From: Rallus limicola
Taxonomy: Eukaryota > Chordata > Aves > Gruiformes > Rallidae
Direction: 5' to 3'
Length of the DNA stretch: 64,000 nt
Assembly (NCBI GenBank): GCA_022605955.1
Contig: JAKCOZ010000012.1
Location: 28,543,956-28,607,955, forward strand
Shown: positions 46,501 to 58,856 of the stretch, piece after piece
Numbering within the stretch: the stretch's first letter is position 1
How the letters are laid out: every line of letters begins with the position of its first letter
Translations under genes and position numbers: made by a program
Notes under the pieces: model-generated
Seen by the model: only the letters and a program-made list of their open reading frames with translations
Database searches by the model: none
Told to the model about the DNA's origin: nothing

Positions 46501-48304
46501 CACTCATCAAGTAAACAAATGCATCAATGCCATTATGTAGTCTATACATTAAAAAATCCCATAGCAGTGTTCTGTAGAATAGTTCCATTCAGTGTCCTTT
46601 CTCTCTTTCAAGAATTGGGATTTCATCCAAATTCTAAAGGTTAAGTTGTCAGTAATGCTCAAAGGGTGTTCTGTTTCCATTGGTGTAACTAGTTTAATGT
46701 TTTTAAGTCCCCACATATGCTGACAATGGAATCAGTCAGTTACAGGGAAGCTTAGCAGGACATTCTTAAAGTTCTCTTCACTGTACCAAATAATGCTGGA
46801 ACTAGTTCAGGAAAAGAGCAACTCTTTTCACTGAATAAGTTATTTTAATTAGTACTTAGCATAGGGTAATAAATATTCAAATACTTATGTAATGCTCCAG
46901 CTTCAAGATTAGAAATTGTGATGAATGTGCAGCCCATGGTTCAATCAGTTTAATAATTACATCGTGTCTCCCTTGTTAAAGCTTCGTGAAATTTTCATGA
47001 GACATTATCAGTGTCTGAAAGAGCAAGTGCCATGAATTTTATTAGCCAGGCCTGCGGGTTGAAGTACTGTAGATGGTCACTCGAACCTCCTAGGGTAATG
47101 AATAGTTGAACTATTGAATGTTAGTTATTAATTTCTGTAGTTTCAAAGGAAAACTGATTGAGAGATACTGGGCTTTATGTGTATTTGTGCCATTTAGTGG
47201 TATAACGAAAGATAAAATCTTACTCTTTCCTACTATTGAACAGTGTAAATGCAATCAATAGCTTTAAGCTCTTCAGCCTTACAGGTATTTTCATATGTAT
47301 ATACTGTGCAAAAGATTTTTTTGCAGAACACTATTAACATTTTGGCTCCGTGTCAGGCAAACATTTTCCCTTTTCTGATTAACAGTGAATAATGTCAGCA
47401 GATAATTAAAATGCTGAAGTTAGAAAAGAATAGTTAGCACCTGTTCTGGCTGCCTACCACCAGTTGTTTCAAGGATATCTATAGCAGCCACCCCAAGTGT
47501 TTCACAGCAGCTGTGAATGGGAACCAGCTACACTAGCTTGGTGGTAAGTGCCAATGCGTGCTTTGAGAATGCCCTAAAAATAGGCAAATGTCTTCCATTT
47601 TGGAGGTGGAAGTGGTACTCCTAATAAAAGTCTAATAATGTTTGTCTTCACTAATGTCTTGTTTAGATATAAAGTAAAAATATTGCTGTAGATTTCCATT
47701 ATCTTTCTTTTTTTCCCCTCCTCTGTTAGAAATCAGTAGACCACTACTGGGCAGGCAACAGGCTGAAGCTCACCCAGCTGTCTCACTGTGGAAGCTGTTC
47801 TGGCTGCAGGGTGCCACTGAAAGGAGCGGCCTGATCCTACCCTCCCATTTCCAACCCTTTTTCTGTTTGTTGGCTGCTGGGACTGACAGAAGGGAAGCGG
47901 TGAGAGCAAGCTGTGCCCATAGGCCAGCCTTTCAGGGATGTTCACTGCTTTCAGGGATGCTCAGTCAGCCAAGTGCAGGCTACCTGCTTGTGGTTTTTCA
48001 GTTCAGTCTACTGGAGTCCAGTTGTGACCTTAAAATGCCTCATGTGTTGCTTGTGATTTAGGACCACAGAAAAACGGAACACACTTTAAATCTGGCTTTT
48101 ATTTCACTTGCAACAGCCCAGGCATCCTGTGGTCTGCCCCAGAGGCTTGGAAACAAGCAGCAATATGCAGTCAAGTCACCTGTACAAAATAGCAGGGAAC
48201 ACACTGCCAGTGGTCTGATTTTCCTTCTTCAGAGCACTGTCACATGAAAAGAGCATCTTGTCCCTTTGTCAGGATTACCAGTAGTATGTGCCATAAGCTT
48301 GCAG

Positions 48305-48675
48305 CATGGCCCTGGACATGCTGGGCCTCTTTAGCTTGGATAAGAGTAGACTGAGGGGTGACCTTATTAATGTTTATAAATATGCAAAGGGTGAGAGTCA
48401 AGAGAGGACAGAGCCAAGCTCTGCTCAGTGATGGCCAGTGATAGGATTTCATTAAGATTTCATGTCTTTAGATTGGTTGGGCATTGGAACGGGTTTCCCA
48501 AGGAGGTGGTGGAGTCACCATCCCTCAGGGTGTTTAAGGAAAGGTTGGATGGGGTACTAAGGGACATGGGTTAGTGAGTAATATAGGTGGTAGGGGAATG
48601 GTTGGACTAGATGATCTTGGAGGGCTTTTCCAACCTTAATTATTATGTAATCCTGTGATTGATTCTGTAATTCTA
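48305..48675 (+). mobile_element. CR1 3' region, plus orientation
   Basis: It reads 'ggcctctttagcttggataa', 'gagtagactgaggggtgacc', 'ttattaatgtttataaatat', 'gggcattggaacgggtttcc', 'aaggaggtggtggagtcacc', 'ggactagatgatcttggagg' and 'cttttccaaccttaattatt', ending near 'gattctgtaattcta'. It is about 370 bases, 5'-truncated, with the terminal repeat preserved. Confidence 0.93.
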
Positions 48676-51600
48676 GTGGTGGGTTTTGAATTCCCTGTTC
48701 AATGACAAAGTGGTCTTTCCTTTTGTGCATTTTCACTTGCACAATATCAAAGATCCAGTTTAGTAATATTTTACTATACTGTTGGCCTTTATCCTGTTTT
48801 GTTTTTTCTGTTAGCTCAAGACAAGCTGCATTAATTTCATCAGGAATTGGACACATGCCCGTAGGGTAACTGTCTCTAAAGCCAAAAATCATTTCCATTG
48901 AATTAGTATCTTAAGTTTTGCTCACCTGTGACTGCAAGACCTAAGGTCACTTAAAAAAGAGTAACAGCTTATACTTTTAAGAAGTTGATGGTACTAGACT
49001 TTAGCAGATGAACATGTCTGCGAGGCTAGTGAAATAGTCCTCAAGAAATCTGTTTTTAAAAGAATCTGTCTTCACGTTCCACTTGAGATCATTTTGAATT
49101 TGAAAACTTTGATGAGCTATGTAGTTTAGCTGGTAGTATGGCTAGATTGGCTTTTCAAAATGTTGGTTGCATCTACATCACCATGAAAAATCAGCAAGTT
49201 GGTTTCAGTTCCTTTGCAGTCCTTTTCAAAGCCCTAGAACTCCACTGGCCAGGAATAACCATGACATGAAAAAATGCCAAGGCTCAAAGTAAATTTCACT
49301 TGAAGTGAACTACAGGCCCCAACATGACAGTCTGTGAGGATATCTGTGAAGAGTTCATGACTTGACCAACCACTCCAACTTTGTACCAAGCCATAAATTG
49401 TGTTAAATTGATCCAATATGTTAATAATTATTTTGATTAGGTCTGGTTTTAATCTGGATCAGTTCAGTGATTTGCATTTCTGTCCATGGCCTAAAGCAGT
49501 TGTAGCAACTGAACTGAGGAGGCAGCAGAAGATGGGAACGAGCAAGGTGCAGAACTGACTGAGGTTGTCTTGATTTTCCCGGTGTTATTTCCACTAGTGG
49601 TCATCAGGTATGCTGGGACTGTGCTGAACTGGGCTGCTTATGCGGGTCGTGATCTCAAGAACCCTGGGCCAGCTGACTTGGGGTACTAATGGTTACTTTC
49701 ATCAGGATCAGCAAGAGCCAATATGCCTGCCTCCTCCTTGGGAAGAAACCCACCTCGCCTTGGGAGACGGAGCCCTGCTTGAGAACGGGCCTGAGGCCGC
49801 AAGTAGGGCAGGAGGGGGCAGCTCTCCCTGGGAGTGTCTCTGGATTGTGTCAGTATGCTGCTTTATACCAGTGTGTTTTAATGTGAGGCTGATACTGGTT
49901 TCTCGTTTGCTGCTGGATCCTTCCTGGTAATGGTTACTGCAGTGCTGGGTAGCTTGGTGCTGACTGGAGCTTTACCAGAAACTACACAGCAGAACAGGGA
50001 GCAAACTCCAGGGCCCTTCCTGTGGCCCTGAGGGAATTGTCTTAAGCTTAAAAACCTTTCCATCTGTATAAAAGCATATCTGCCACGTCATGCAGCATCA
50101 AAGCCCTGTGAGTGGACTCTTACTCGAGACAGGCTTCCTTTTTGTCCCTTTCGTGTTTACAGGGAGCAGAGAGAAAAGGTTGGGCAATGGTTTGGCTCTA
50201 CTTGCAGAGATGTAAACAGCTTTCCCAATGTTTTGCAATGGTGGTACAGCCGGAAGCGGACGGCTGGACATTCTCCAAGGCAGGGTAAGCCAGTGGTCCT
50301 GTTTGGAGCAGTTAATGAGTCAGAAGATGAGGGCTGTTGGTGCTGATGAGTCACCAGCTTCCCCCTTGCCCTGAAGCTGCTTTACTTTGATGTGGCTCAG
50401 TCACAGAATCCACTACCTCAGTCTGCAGGGCGCAGCCCCACACAGGGCCCCGTACAAGTACTGCAGCATTAGCCAAATCCCGTGTTATTTCAGGTGAGAG
50501 CGTGCTTATGGAATAATGTATTTCAGATCCTTTCTTCCTCCTCAACTCCTCTTAAACCTTTTCAGACGAATAGATCTGAATTTCCTAATGCTAAAAAACT
50601 CCCAATGTTTGAAAATTGAACACACAGAGATACGTTTTTGTTGGAGTTAGAAACAGAAAGAGAATTAGCACACTTCATGCTGCTGCTTGCTAATTTAAAC
50701 TAACTGAGCGGTCTTGGCACGTCTGCAGTGGAAGTCAGGGATTAGAGCCTCGCAGTTACAAGATCCAGCACATGCAGTAGCTCCAATTCTGAAGAACACT
50801 GGCATCTGAAAGTGGGAAGCAGACACCCAAACAGGAAGCGTTTCACAAACGCCTAAGGTACAACAGGTGAAATGGAACCAAAAAATCCCAGTAAAATACC
50901 AAGTTGTTTAGAGCAGAACTTTGCTTTAATTTTTTTCTGATGAGGGGCCACCCTCAGGGTACAATTTACCCTTTGATGAGTTTGTGCACTGTGAGACTTC
51001 ATGGGTGTGAATGCATGATTTGGGCACTTTGGGGGCACGTGTAATAGCATGTTCTGTGTCATATTTGGCAGATACTTGTTGTATCTCATTTGAGTTGTAA
51101 ATATTTAACTTCCCTGGTTTCAGTGGGAACAGTGTTAGCCCCCAGCTAACTATTCTTGAAAGTCTTATTTTCAAAACTTCCCATGCCTGTGAAGACATCA
51201 GTCCCATCTGTGATAGAGCAGAGATGGAAGTTGAAATTAATCTCTTCTTCCCTATCCTGCTTATTTATGAATGAAGACCTTGTTGAGAAGTGCCCTGCAG
51301 TGAATCTAGGCTTTATAGTAATAAGAAATGCAAAGATTGCTTTTGAAAAACTTGGCTGAATTTGAGTATGCGTTTTGGGGCCATTTTGTCATGTGTTTGA
51401 ATATTCCTCAAGTAAGAATCTTATGAAAACAGGTCTTAAAAGTTCATTGTGTTTCTACATAGCAGTTCTCTCTACTTCATAGTAAAGCTTCAATATTATA
51501 GATTAGGCAAGATAACCTCAAAGTTTGGGGCTCCTCCTCTTTGGAGTCACAGAGGTGTAATGAAGACACCTTCAAACTATATAGCAAAGAACCGTTTCTC

Positions 51601-54600
51601 TAATTCTCTCCCAAAGTATCTTTGGATAATGCATGTAGATGATGAACAGAAAATGGCGTGCCATTAAAGAGGCAATACTAGATATATAACAACAGTAGAA
51701 CATAATGCTAAAAGAGCAAATAATTTAGAGGTTTAGAGCACTCTAAAATTAGTCTTTTTCAGAATTGTTCTGGCAGTGAGTTTCATCTGCTTCTTTGGTT
51801 GTTACAGAAAGTGTTTTTAAATGTGATCAGCACTTTTATTCACGTACATTTTAAAACAAAAACTATTACTGTTCCATCTCCTGTTTTCTTTTCCTCCTGC
51901 CTTTTAGTGGAAAAAGGAAAGTAAAAACTACAAAGGAAATTGAAAAATCTTATTTGCATAACTTTGGACCTATTTTATGAAAAACTTTGAGAGCAGAAAT
52001 GTTTTATCATTTGTGGAAAGTTGCGCAAAAAATAAAAAGCATAAACTAGCAGTTTTAGAAAAATAGTTTTTCTTAAGGGAAGTGGAAACTTCTTACAACT
52101 TACAGAAACAGAATATAGATTTTAGGACCAAATGAATGAAGGGTGATTTTGTCAAGTATTAAATCAGACAGATTTAGTGAACCAGGTTATCTTTCTGTAT
52201 AGAGTGTGGAAGCAGAACAGTTCCAGTGATGAGGAGGGTAAACCAGCATACAGTTCAGTGTGTGAGGGGACACTTGGCCAGGGGTTTAACTCGGTGGTCT
52301 GGGATCTTTGTCTGGTGCCAGTGTAAAGGTGTTGAGAGAAGTAAAAACTACTGTCTTCAAGTGGGTCACCCATGTAGTAGAGTTCAGCAACGAAGGCAAG
52401 GCTTCTGGCCAATGTTATATTTGCCTTTGTATGAAGCTTTGGTTTCTGTTGCATTGCTGTGGGCTGTGTGCTATATGCCAGGGAAGAATGTCCTCCTGAG
52501 GTTAGTATTTCTAGGCATAATAAGCTGAGGAACAGATGGATTGATAAATCCCAGATAAGGCTAGTTAGGGGTTCTCTCCATAGTGTTTTTCTTTCTTGTG
52601 TGCAGAAACACATCTCAGGTCTTCATTGCAGTGAAATTTGACATGTGGGAGCAAAGTGATGTTTTGGCAGTCTAAGGGTGATGTTTCACAGCCAGAAATG
52701 CGGCTGTTCTGCCACTGCAGCTCTGAAGCACCTCTCCTCTCTGAAGCATCTCTCCCCTCCTCGTGAACTGGCAGCTGGATGGAAGTCCAGCAAGACCACT
52801 GGCCTTACAAAAACAAGGCTGTTCTGAATTGGCTTTTGTCAGTTCTGATACACGGGAGGCTGTAAGAACCGCAAAAGGAGCAGATTTCTGTCACTGTTAC
52901 ATTTTCTTTTATTCTCATTTATAAATAAAAATATACTGGGCCAAAATCTGTTGCCCCAGTATAAATTCAGTATCTTTCAAGTAGAATGAGTGGGTCTCTG
53001 TTCCTGCAGAGGTTTAACATAACCTTTTCAACACCTATGTGGAAACAAAGAAGGGATTTACATAAGCCAAGGAAATTGCAGAGGAGTTAGCTTCTCTGTC
53101 CTGAGACCAAGCCCTTTATTTTAGAATCTTAGTGCTGATTTTAAGTGATTTTAGGGCATAGGGAGTTTTCAGTTCTGTCTTAAGTTGTTAAATAAGCATT
53201 GTCTCATGTCAGACAGCCTTTTCTGTAGTAACTGGATAAAACCAAACCAGCTCACTGGTCATCGTAATAAATTCTAGTAACAACCAGCTATTACTTGATC
53301 TTGAATCATAATATCAATGCCATATTTGAGGGTTCTGTTTCAGACACTCTGTCTGCATGTTTTTTAATGAAGAAATGCTTGTACGCTGCCAGGATGGCAC
53401 CAAGAAGGGTAAGCAAGGCCACTCCTGGCTCTGGCTGCTGAGAAGCTACCATGTTCTACACAGAAAATTCTTGTGGGTTTTTTTTGTTTTGTTTTAAATG
53501 CTTGTATTTTTAAAAAAATCTATGATCCTTAAAGTTTTTTTATCAGCCTTTTTTCATTTCTTCTGTAAGTTAAGAAGCATTGCCCAGTTTCTCACACGTG
53601 TAACTAAAGGACAGATTGTTCTCTGTATTAAAAGGTAAAAGAGATTTTGAATAAAAGCAGTATTCGTTTTCCGCTACAATCTCATGACTGGGCACTTTGC
53701 ACAGTGATTTGCAGAACAATTTTATCTTTTCTTACGGGACATATATGTGAGAAGAAGCTCATGATGCTGATGGAAAAGGCATACTTCAGGGAAAGCAAAT
53801 GGCAGAGCTCTTCCTTGTAATCCTTTGGAGGCAGGACATTTTAGGTGGGTACATTTAAAAAAAACCCCAAACAACAAAACCCCAAAACTTGAAAGGGATG
53901 GAGAATTGTCCCATGGTACAGTGTGGAGAAAAGCTCCTTTATAGAACTACAGCTCATCCTAATTTGGTGGTCAGAAGCCAAATGTTTCAACAGGGAGTGT
54001 TACGCCAAATGTGTTTCTAAAAGAGTAACCATTGCTTGACTCTCTGGCTTTTAAAGGACATTTGAGGACAATATTAACATACCACTGTCTTAAAAAGTTT
54101 TATTTCCAAAGTCATTATTTGGATGTGATTTTGCTGTCAGCACTATATAAACTGTACTGGTAAGGAATATTGTGATTAATTTTTACCTGAGCACTATAGG
54201 ATTTAATGTTTTTTTACAGTTTCAATAAAGTATACTCAGTGACCCTGGATTGAAAGTGCAAGACAAAATAGTCTGTAGTAATTCTAATAAACTGCCAACT
54301 GCAACCAAGCATTCCTGCAACCTTGCTCTCTCCTAAGTACCTGCAATGCTGTGAATCTGTGCAAAATAAAAAGGGTCTGACCCACTTTCCCTTGGCATCT
54401 GTAGTAAAACTTCTGGTAAATTCAGTGTTTGCAGATCAAAGCCTAAATGACAAATCCCATAGTTTGAGCAATGTCTGTTTCTACTACTTGCTGACCTGTT
54501 TTGCAAAGAATAGGAGATTATTTTTGCTTCTGTCTACACTGCATTTTTACAGAGGTTTCTTAGTTCTTTTTTTCACAGAGGTGAAGGCCCTTTCTCCTGA

Positions 54601-54681
54601 ATGCATCCCTGAACGGGACATCTCAGAATCTCTCGATGTTTCTTCCAGACCAGACCAGCAGAGCTCTCTCCTGGTCGCCTC

Positions 54682-55279
54682 TGTCCTGGTTTCAGTCAGG
54701 ACAGAGTTAGCTTCATTTGTAGCAGCGGATGGGATGCTGTGTTTGGGAGTTACAATGAAAGCAGTGCTGATAACACCCTGATGTTTTTAGTTGCAGTCAG
54801 ACAGTCAAAGCCAGGACAGGTGACCCAGATGGGCCAAAGAGAGTATTCCATGCCAATTACGTCCTGCCCAGGATAATGGGGGGCTGGTGGGAGGAAGAAG
54901 GGGGGCGTTTCGGGGATGCGAGCGGCCGGGACACGAGGGTCTTGGGGGACAGTCGGGTTCCGGGACGGCTCTGGGTGGTACAGCCTGAGTTGTGTGGTTG
55001 GGTGAGAAACTGCATTGTGTATCAATAGTTTCATATTCTTTTGCTCTAAAGTCCTGTTGGCATTGTTATATTTTATCTTTCTGTTCTCTTAGTAAACTAT
55101 CCTTATCCCAACCCACGGGCCTCTTAGTTTCTTGGGTTTGGAGTTATTTGCCCTTTCCTTTTCCCTTCCCTTGTTTCCCCCCCCCCCCCCCCCTTCCTTT
55201 CCCTTTTCTCCTGCTCTTTTACTTTAAGGAGCAGGCAGCTGCGTGGATCTCGGCCCACAGCCGGGGGGAAACCACGACA
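54682..55279 (+). mobile_element. Full-length solo endogenous retrovirus LTR (598 bases)
   Basis: It begins TGTCCTGGTTTCAGTCAGGA and ends GGGGGGAAACCACGACA, the TG...CA termini of a common bird LTR. It is flanked by GCCTC (54677-54681) and ACCTC (55280-55284), a 5-base target duplication with one mismatch. Five bases is the length usual for ERVL-type integration. Inside are the segment 'tattccatgccaattacgtc' and, towards the 3' end, 'agtaaactatccttatccca' before a pyrimidine-rich tract. There is no internal viral region on either side, so it is a solo LTR left by recombination. It is in the same orientation as WWTR1. Confidence 0.88.
55177..55193. repeat. Poly(C) run of 17
   Basis: An uninterrupted C run in the pyrimidine-rich 3' part of the solo LTR. 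It is a known weak point for sequencing, so its exact length may be an assembly estimate. Confidence 0.9.
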
Positions 55280-55370
55280 ACCTCACAGCCACATTTATTC
55301 AATGGGAGGTTGTGCAGGAAAAACATGCAGGTGTTTTGAAGTCAGCACTGACTATCTTGGGGCTACTGCA

Positions 55371-55790
55371 CAGCATAGCATAGAATAGGGTAATTGGAAG
55401 GGACCATCTAGTCCAACTGCCTGACCACATCAGGGCTGACCAAAAGTTAAACCCTGTTATTAAGGGCATTGTCCAGCTGCTTCTTCAACAGGCATGGTAC
55501 ATCAATCACCTCTGTAGGAAGCCTGTTCCAGTGTTTTGACCAGCCTCTCTGTAAAGAAATGCTTCCTAATGCCAAGTCTAAACCTCCCCTGACGTAGCTT
55601 AGAGTCATTCAAAGCATTCTGCCCCTGGACCAGAGGAGAAGAGCTCAGCACCCACCTCTCCATGTCCTTTCCCCAGGGAGCTGCAGAGTGCCATGAGGTC
55701 ACCCCTCAGCCCCCTTCCCTCTGAGCTCGATAAACCCCAAGTGGTCAGCTGCTCCTCACAGGACATGCCTGCCAGCCCTTCCACCAGCAG
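55371..55790 (-). mobile_element. CR1 3' region, minus orientation (about 420 bases)
   Basis: It reads 'cagcatagcatagaataggg', 'ggaagggaccatctagtcca', 'ctgcttcttcaacaggcatg', 'ggaagcctgttccagtgttt', 'ctgtaaagaaatgcttccta', 'aacctcccctgacgtagctt', 'ctctccatgtcctttcccca' and 'tgccatgaggtcacccctca'. This is a CR1 with its 3' terminal repeat at the left. It lies between the solo LTR and the exon-like block, about 90 bases from the LTR. Confidence 0.93.
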
Positions 55791-55814
55791 AACCTCATGA
55801 AGACCAAACCTTAC

Positions 55815-56094
55815 CTTGAGGTGGATTCTGCAGAGTCCCCTTTGTCCAAAGCTCTGGGACCATCATAACTGTGGCAGCAATGTCAAAAACAGGATCTCTG
55901 AAGGACTGAAGGTGATGCTTGGCATCTTTGTCATTGAAGATAATGCCCACGGGGGGCTGCCTGTGCCGAACGTGGCTCAGCATGAACTGCAACACTTGTG
56001 TCTCCTTTCCCTGAAACAAATGATTTTTCCAGTGACTGTCTTGTGGTGCATACTTGGGAGGGACACAGGAACCAAACATATCAGCTAGTTCCAT
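55815..56094 (-). other. Unidentified exon-like open frame, minus strand, inside WWTR1 intron 1
   Basis: An uninterrupted minus-strand frame starts at ATG 56092-56094 and reaches a strong donor, CAAG|GTAAGG, at 55815/55814. A good acceptor, CATTTGTTTCAG|GGAAAG, lies inside it at 56011/56010, so a 196-base exon (56010-55815) entered in phase 0 and left in phase 1 is also possible. The translation has a varied, protein-like composition, for example GKETQVLQFMLSHVRHRQPP and SFRDPVFDIAATVMMVPEL. No transmembrane segment or low-complexity run is seen. GC content is higher than in the neighbouring DNA. I do not recognise the family. It could be an exon of a minus-strand gene nested in the intron, a relic from a duplicated gene, or part of an unrecognised transposable element. 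Confidence 0.35.
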
Positions 56095-58719
56095 CTGCTC
56101 TATTCACTGCAGGCTGTAACGTACGGGCTCTTTAGCTGGCAGGGCCAGAGGCGATGGGCTTGCAGGAGGTTCCCCTGAACATCAGGGGACGCAGCGACCC
56201 AGTACTGCATGGGGTAGGCCTGTTCCTCAATACGAGAGCTCAAAGGATCCTTAAAATCTGAAGCCCACGCTCACATGTGCAGTTCTGCCTATCTTCACAT
56301 CTATCACCTGAGCCAGAAAATGAACCATTATACTTCATTGGTGTTTAATGCCCGTGAAACATGAGAATGCCACTGCTGAAAGGGACTTTGATAACAAAAA
56401 GAATTCTGAATGGGCCATTTTGGTGTTCCAGTGTCGTTTCACTTCCTGCTACTGCTCACTGTACCTGACTGGCTGTTGTAGGGATAGGTTTCAGATTTGT
56501 GGCTTGTGGAGGGAGGAATATGTTCAAACAAGTTACAGATTGCTTAACACAGCTGACTTCATAAATACTGCAACTTGTGCTTTAACTTTTCCTAACTGGA
56601 ATTTGTGCGTTCAGATTTTTAGAGATGAACGTTGTAGGAAAAAAAAAGCCTGACTTAATTTTAACCTTTTTGCTTAAATTTTACCATTTTTATATATTAA
56701 AAAGCAAAGTTGTATTTATTTAGTCACCACGGCTCATGCTTAAAAGCATGTTTCTTACTATTTGGGGAAAAATCCTCTATTTCACATGTTGGTGTTCCAA
56801 GATTCACAGCTTTGATTAAGTGTAGCTTCTTTATTTGAATTACAGTGCTAGAGAAGCCACAAAATGGAACTAGAAGTAAAAATGCTTTTCATCTCATTTG
56901 GGCACAAGTAGGACTTAGCAGAAAACACTGCCCAGCTTAGGGGTACAGCTGAGTCTTTAATGCAGAACCCATTCCTTAATTTTGGAAAATGATCGCTCAG
57001 CTGATCTGGATACAAGAGTAGGAGTCAAAAGAAGAAAAGCTGAAGTATGATAAAGGTTTACCGTGAGAGAGAGAAAGTGTTTTGATGAAAGGGAGAAGGG
57101 AAAGTAGGAGGTTCCCTCGTGAATGGTATCACACAGATATGCTGGAAGCTGTGAGGAAGGTAAGCAGCTCGGCAGCTGGAGGCTGAGTTTTAGACAAGCA
57201 TCAAAGTGAAAGTGTGATCTTCAGTTACAGCTTTGGAACTCTACATTAAAAGTAAAATATTAGGAGAAGAAAATGGCTACGGACTAAATAAAATGTTGGC
57301 TTTTGCCATTCTTTAAAAGAAAGGTTGAAGTTGTGTGTTTTGGGTTTTTTTTTCTCCTGCATTTAATTTACATTATTTTGGTAATACCAGAGACTTCCCA
57401 TAAAGAGCTTGGACACGTTAGCATCAGAACAGACAGACAGACTTGCATGTGAAACAGCCCTGGTGATAGCTGAGCCTGGAGGAGCAGAGTGGTCACAGCC
57501 TTACTGGCAGTGCTAATAATGTGGGTGAATTTAGTGATGATGAGTTTGAGACTTGAACTCAGCAAAGATGATGTGAGACTCTGCTTTCATGAAAGCTATA
57601 CTGGAATGGGTTTCCAGACACAGGATATTTACATTTTTATTCTACTTTGCATGTTCTCTTAAAGACTTACTTCTCAAGGTTTTCTAACAAAAGACGACTA
57701 ATGGAGGAAAACTCATCCAAGGCCAGGCAGCAATCGGCAGCCTGCTGAGTCAGCTGGGCAAAAGCTGGATGTGGACCAGGCAGTGCCTAGATAGATACCA
57801 GACTATTGATTGCTTTCAGACAGTTCCTTCTTGATTTCTTGTTTAAAATAGAATTACATGCTGATCCTTAAAACCCTTGTCCTGATAAGTGTCTTTCAAA
57901 ACATGCATTTCAGTGTAAACATTCAGTTGCACCAAAACTACAGTTCCCACACCACTGTATTCTGTGGCAAAATACCTTCTACAGAGACCATGCTCTGCAA
58001 TTACCCAATTGTAAAATCTCATGCAGATATATGGATTACTCCATAGTTCTCATGGTAATACAGGTACCTGATGGTTGCCATACCAGAGCGGTAGAACTGT
58101 TGTTGACCTATATTGACTGCATTGCAATCAAAACTGTTAGTGCCTTTGCAGAGAAATGGGTGATTACATGAGTCATGGGGAAATAATCTGCTCCCTTGGG
58201 TAGTGAGAATATAATCTGATACCCTTGGAGACATACAGACAAACTAGTTTCCATGGTGCAGCAAGGAAGAAAGCAGTTGGATTTGGCAAGGCAAATGGTT
58301 ATCTTTTCAAAACTCAGTAAAATGACCACATATTGCAGAATGAAGAACAGCCTTATATTTGTGTATGCAGAAGGCGGCTGGTAGGACAAGAGTAAACAAC
58401 TTCTGGACAAATAAATACTCTGGAAGATGAGTATATATTACAGATTTTCAGTGTCATAATGGAATTCATCAACTGTTCAAGTAGAAGTAATTATTCAGCA
58501 GCAGTGCATAAGAAGGTAGAATGGCAGGGACAGGAGATGGGAAGAAAAAATAAATGACAAGATGATAGATAATTTCAAGTGGTTTAGGGTGAGAGGAGAA
58601 GGGTAGAAAAATGTGGGATAAGAAAAGTCAATAGGACTTTCATGACATGCTGCCTAACCATGTATATACTATACTTGTGTATTCTGTGTTAAGCTTTTCT
58701 TTTCTCTTTTCTTTCTCAG

Positions 58720-58856
58720 TCACATAGAAAAAATTACAACATGGCAAGATCCTCGAAAAGCAATGAACCAACCGCTGAACCACATGAGCCACCATCCTAC
58801 AGCTACATCCACACCTGTACCACAGAGGCCCATGGCCATGTCTCAGCCAAATCTTG
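58720..58856 (+). CDS. WWTR1: WWTR1 (TAZ) coding exon 2: second half of WW domain
   Basis: The exon starts after TTTCTTTCTCAG with T, completing Asn131, and continues HIEKITTWQDPRKAMNQPLN. This completes the WW domain with the second Trp at 139 and the conserved Pro142. WW domains bind PPxY motifs, in this case in LATS, AMOT and transcription factors. The exon continues with a Ser/Pro-rich linker ending SQPNL and leaves with CTTG|GTGAGT, so the next codon is split as G + TG (Val in vertebrate relatives). Together the two exons give residues 1-176. The coiled coil, the transactivation domain, the C-terminal phosphodegron and the PDZ-binding end are encoded by exons beyond the window. Confidence 0.97.

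Larger units (their letters stand above)
21172..58719 (+). other. WWTR1 intron 1 (37.5 kb)
   Basis: The intron is bounded by GTGAGT at 21172 and TTTCTCAG before 58720. Intron phase is 2: codon 131 (Asn) is assembled from AA in exon 1 and T in exon 2. The intron contains the CR1 and LTR elements listed separately, short tandem repeats, and one exon-like frame on the minus strand at 55815-56094. The stretches 21.9-26.5, 26.7-29.4, 29.6-33.6, 34.5-39.97, 41.0-42.45, 43.5-48.3, 48.7-54.7 and 56.1-58.7 kb contain no gene or repeat family that I can name. Some of these are AT-rich and homeobox-motif-rich and may hold regulatory elements. Confidence 0.9.
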
